7,393 nt of DNA from Acidobacteriota bacterium. GTDB taxonomy: Bacteria > Acidobacteriota > Terriglobia > UBA7540. The stretch lies in assembly GCA_021789565.1 (NCBI GenBank), contig JAJYJL010000374.1:1-7393 (forward strand), in the 5' to 3' direction. Under the pieces are notes generated by a model that saw only the letters and a list, made by a program, of their open reading frames with translations, did no database searches and had not been told where the DNA came from. Positions 6,369 through 7,393 of this stretch are shown here, piece by piece (position 1 is the first letter of the stretch; each line of letters begins with the position of its first letter). A program made the translations under genes and the position numbers.

Positions 6369-7393
6369 TTACGGGCCGGCGGTGCAGGCTTTGGCCGGGT
6401 AAGCCGCCAGAGAATGCAAACCTGAAGCCAAACCGGTGGAGTTCAGTGAATCAAGAACGAGCGGCGCGGTGCCCGCCAGGCCGAAGATCGAAAAGCCGGA
6501 ATCCCCGCTGATGCTCGAATTCAAGTCAGCCGCATAAAGGAACAGGCCATCACTGCTCACCGCCAAACCGCCAGGATAAGGATTGACGCCAGTCGTCCCG
6601 GCGGCATTGACCGAACCCGCAAGCGTCAAGGCGCCGTTCGTGCCTACCGTGAAAGCAGCCACGGTATTGCCACTCTGGTTGCTTGAAAACAGCGTGCCGT
6701 CATCCTTGCTCAGCGCAACCACGCTGTTACTTGCTAATCCAGTTGCAAACGGTGAACCGGCCACGGGCGAAAGCCCCCCGGAAGCAAAGTTGAACGCGTA
6801 AATATTGCCAGTGCTTCCTCCAGCAAAGACCAGGTTCCCGGCACAATTGATATCCACGCTGGTGGCAGCCCCGGAACTGAGCACATACGGCGAATTATGA
6901 ATCGAATGCAACATCCCGGGACCTCGAATGGCAAACACGGAAATTGCGCCGGCGGAAGGAATCGCAACTAGAAGGTAATTGCCGTCCGGGCTCACTTTCA
7001 TACTTGACATCGCCCCTCCAGCAGCAACCGGAGACTTATTGGTCATCGTCAGCGCGCCTGATGCATCAATGTTATAGATGGTGATCTGTCCGCCCAGACC
7101 CGTACTACCCGCAAAAAGGTACTTGCCATCCGGCGTGGCCGCCAGTGAAATGCCCGAACCAGCGGCGGGATCGTTGAAAGCGTTGGTTGGAAATGGCGAC
7201 CCGCTGACAGGCGTCAGCGTACCCGTGCCTGGGTCAATGGAAAAGGCACTGACAGTGTTGCTGCCGGAATTCGAAGCATAGAGAAAATTATTCACGATGA
7301 TAATGCGGTTGGCGGCGTAATAACCTCCCTCGCTGCCTTGCTGCCCCGGCCCGGTCGAAAATGGCGACCCTGGAACCGCGCTCGCGGTGCCAT
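6369..7393 (-). CDS. Beta-propeller protein of the lactonase (6-phosphogluconolactonase-like/YVTN) family, 5' end beyond window
   Basis: 340 codons are visible and the frame is still open at the right edge. Repeats of about 46-56 residues each carry a turn of the type G/N/K-SPF followed by a 'S.DG.YL(F/Y)A' strand. The turns begin at about visible residues 8, 64, 119, 166 and 212 (GSPFSTG, GSPFPTN, KSPVAAG, NSPYVLS, GSPFATG), and 'LYASNSGSNTVSAFSID' is typical of the family. A GTG at 7295-7293 could be mistaken for a start. However, the 32 codons before it continue the repeat pattern (VPGSPFSTG, then GGYYAANRIII), and no Shine-Dalgarno is correctly placed, so the real start lies outside. Related proteins are often secreted lipoproteins with expanded families in Acidobacteriota; lactonase activity cannot be inferred here. 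The end is odd: 'HSLAAYPAKACTAGP' then TAA, with a protein-like tail continuing in the same frame further on (6350-6144), so this may be a truncated allele. Confidence 0.8.
   Translation of the reverse strand, partial: GTASAVPGSPFSTGPGQQGSEGGYYAANRIIIVNNFLYASNSGSNTVSAFSIDPGTGTLTPVSGSPFPTNAFNDPAAGSGISLAATPDGKYLFAGSTGLGGQITIYNIDASGALTMTNKSPVAAGGAMSSMKVSPDGNYLLVAIPSAGAISVFAIRGPGMLHSIHNSPYVLSSGAATSVDINCAGNLVFAGGSTGNIYAFNFASGGLSPVAGSPFATGLASNSVVALSKDDGTLFSSNQSGNTVAAFTVGTNGALTLAGSVNAAGTTGVNPYPGGLAVSSDGLFLYAADLNSSISGDSGFSIFGLAGTAPLVLDSLNSTGLASGLHSLAAYPAKACTAGP

Noticed and set aside
7192..7371. Short direct DNA repeat AAATGGCGACCC at about 7192 and 7360
   Set aside because: Explained by the repeated GSPF turn of the propeller protein, not by a mobile or regulatory repeat.

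Overview
The window is bacterial, with moderately high GC, and comes from a diderm (outer-membrane) organism. Two of its four genes have envelope roles: a TamB-type translocation/assembly protein and a DUF481 outer-membrane barrel. The combination of TamB, DUF481 and a secreted-type 'GSPF' beta-propeller of the lactonase family resembles what I know of Acidobacteriota. That assignment is inference from gene content and style; no marker gene is present.

Layout. (1) 27-3986, plus strand: a large TamB-family protein starting at TTG behind a strong Shine-Dalgarno. An upstream in-frame TGA lies almost at the window edge. (2) 4101-4754, plus strand: a small six-helix protein like the membrane half of a cation diffusion facilitator (CDF). 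It lacks the cytoplasmic domain, has altered metal-site residues and ends in a Cys-Cys-Cys-His tail. (3) 4795-5865, minus strand: a DUF481 outer-membrane protein with signal peptide, a duplicated small beta domain and a C-terminal barrel ending in Phe. It converges on the CDF-like gene across a 40-base gap. (4) 5866-6143: a regulatory gap with an extended -10 candidate for the DUF481 gene, a perfect 7+7 dyad, and a good intrinsic terminator serving the gene to its right. (5) 6144-7393, minus strand: a beta-propeller gene that runs off the right edge. Its frame stops at TAA 6369-6371, but after a second stop the same frame reopens into a 68-residue protein-like tail that ends 22 bases before the terminator. 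This suggests a longer ancestral gene with a broken 3' end.

Functional links. TamB and DUF481 are both envelope proteins, but they lie on opposite strands and nothing shows co-regulation. The CDF-like gene follows TamB by 114 bases and could be read through from it. I see no CRISPR array, RNA gene, insertion sequence, defence locus or phage gene. I found no convincing new multi-gene system. The best leads are the interrupted propeller gene with its terminator, and the noncanonical CDF-like transporter.
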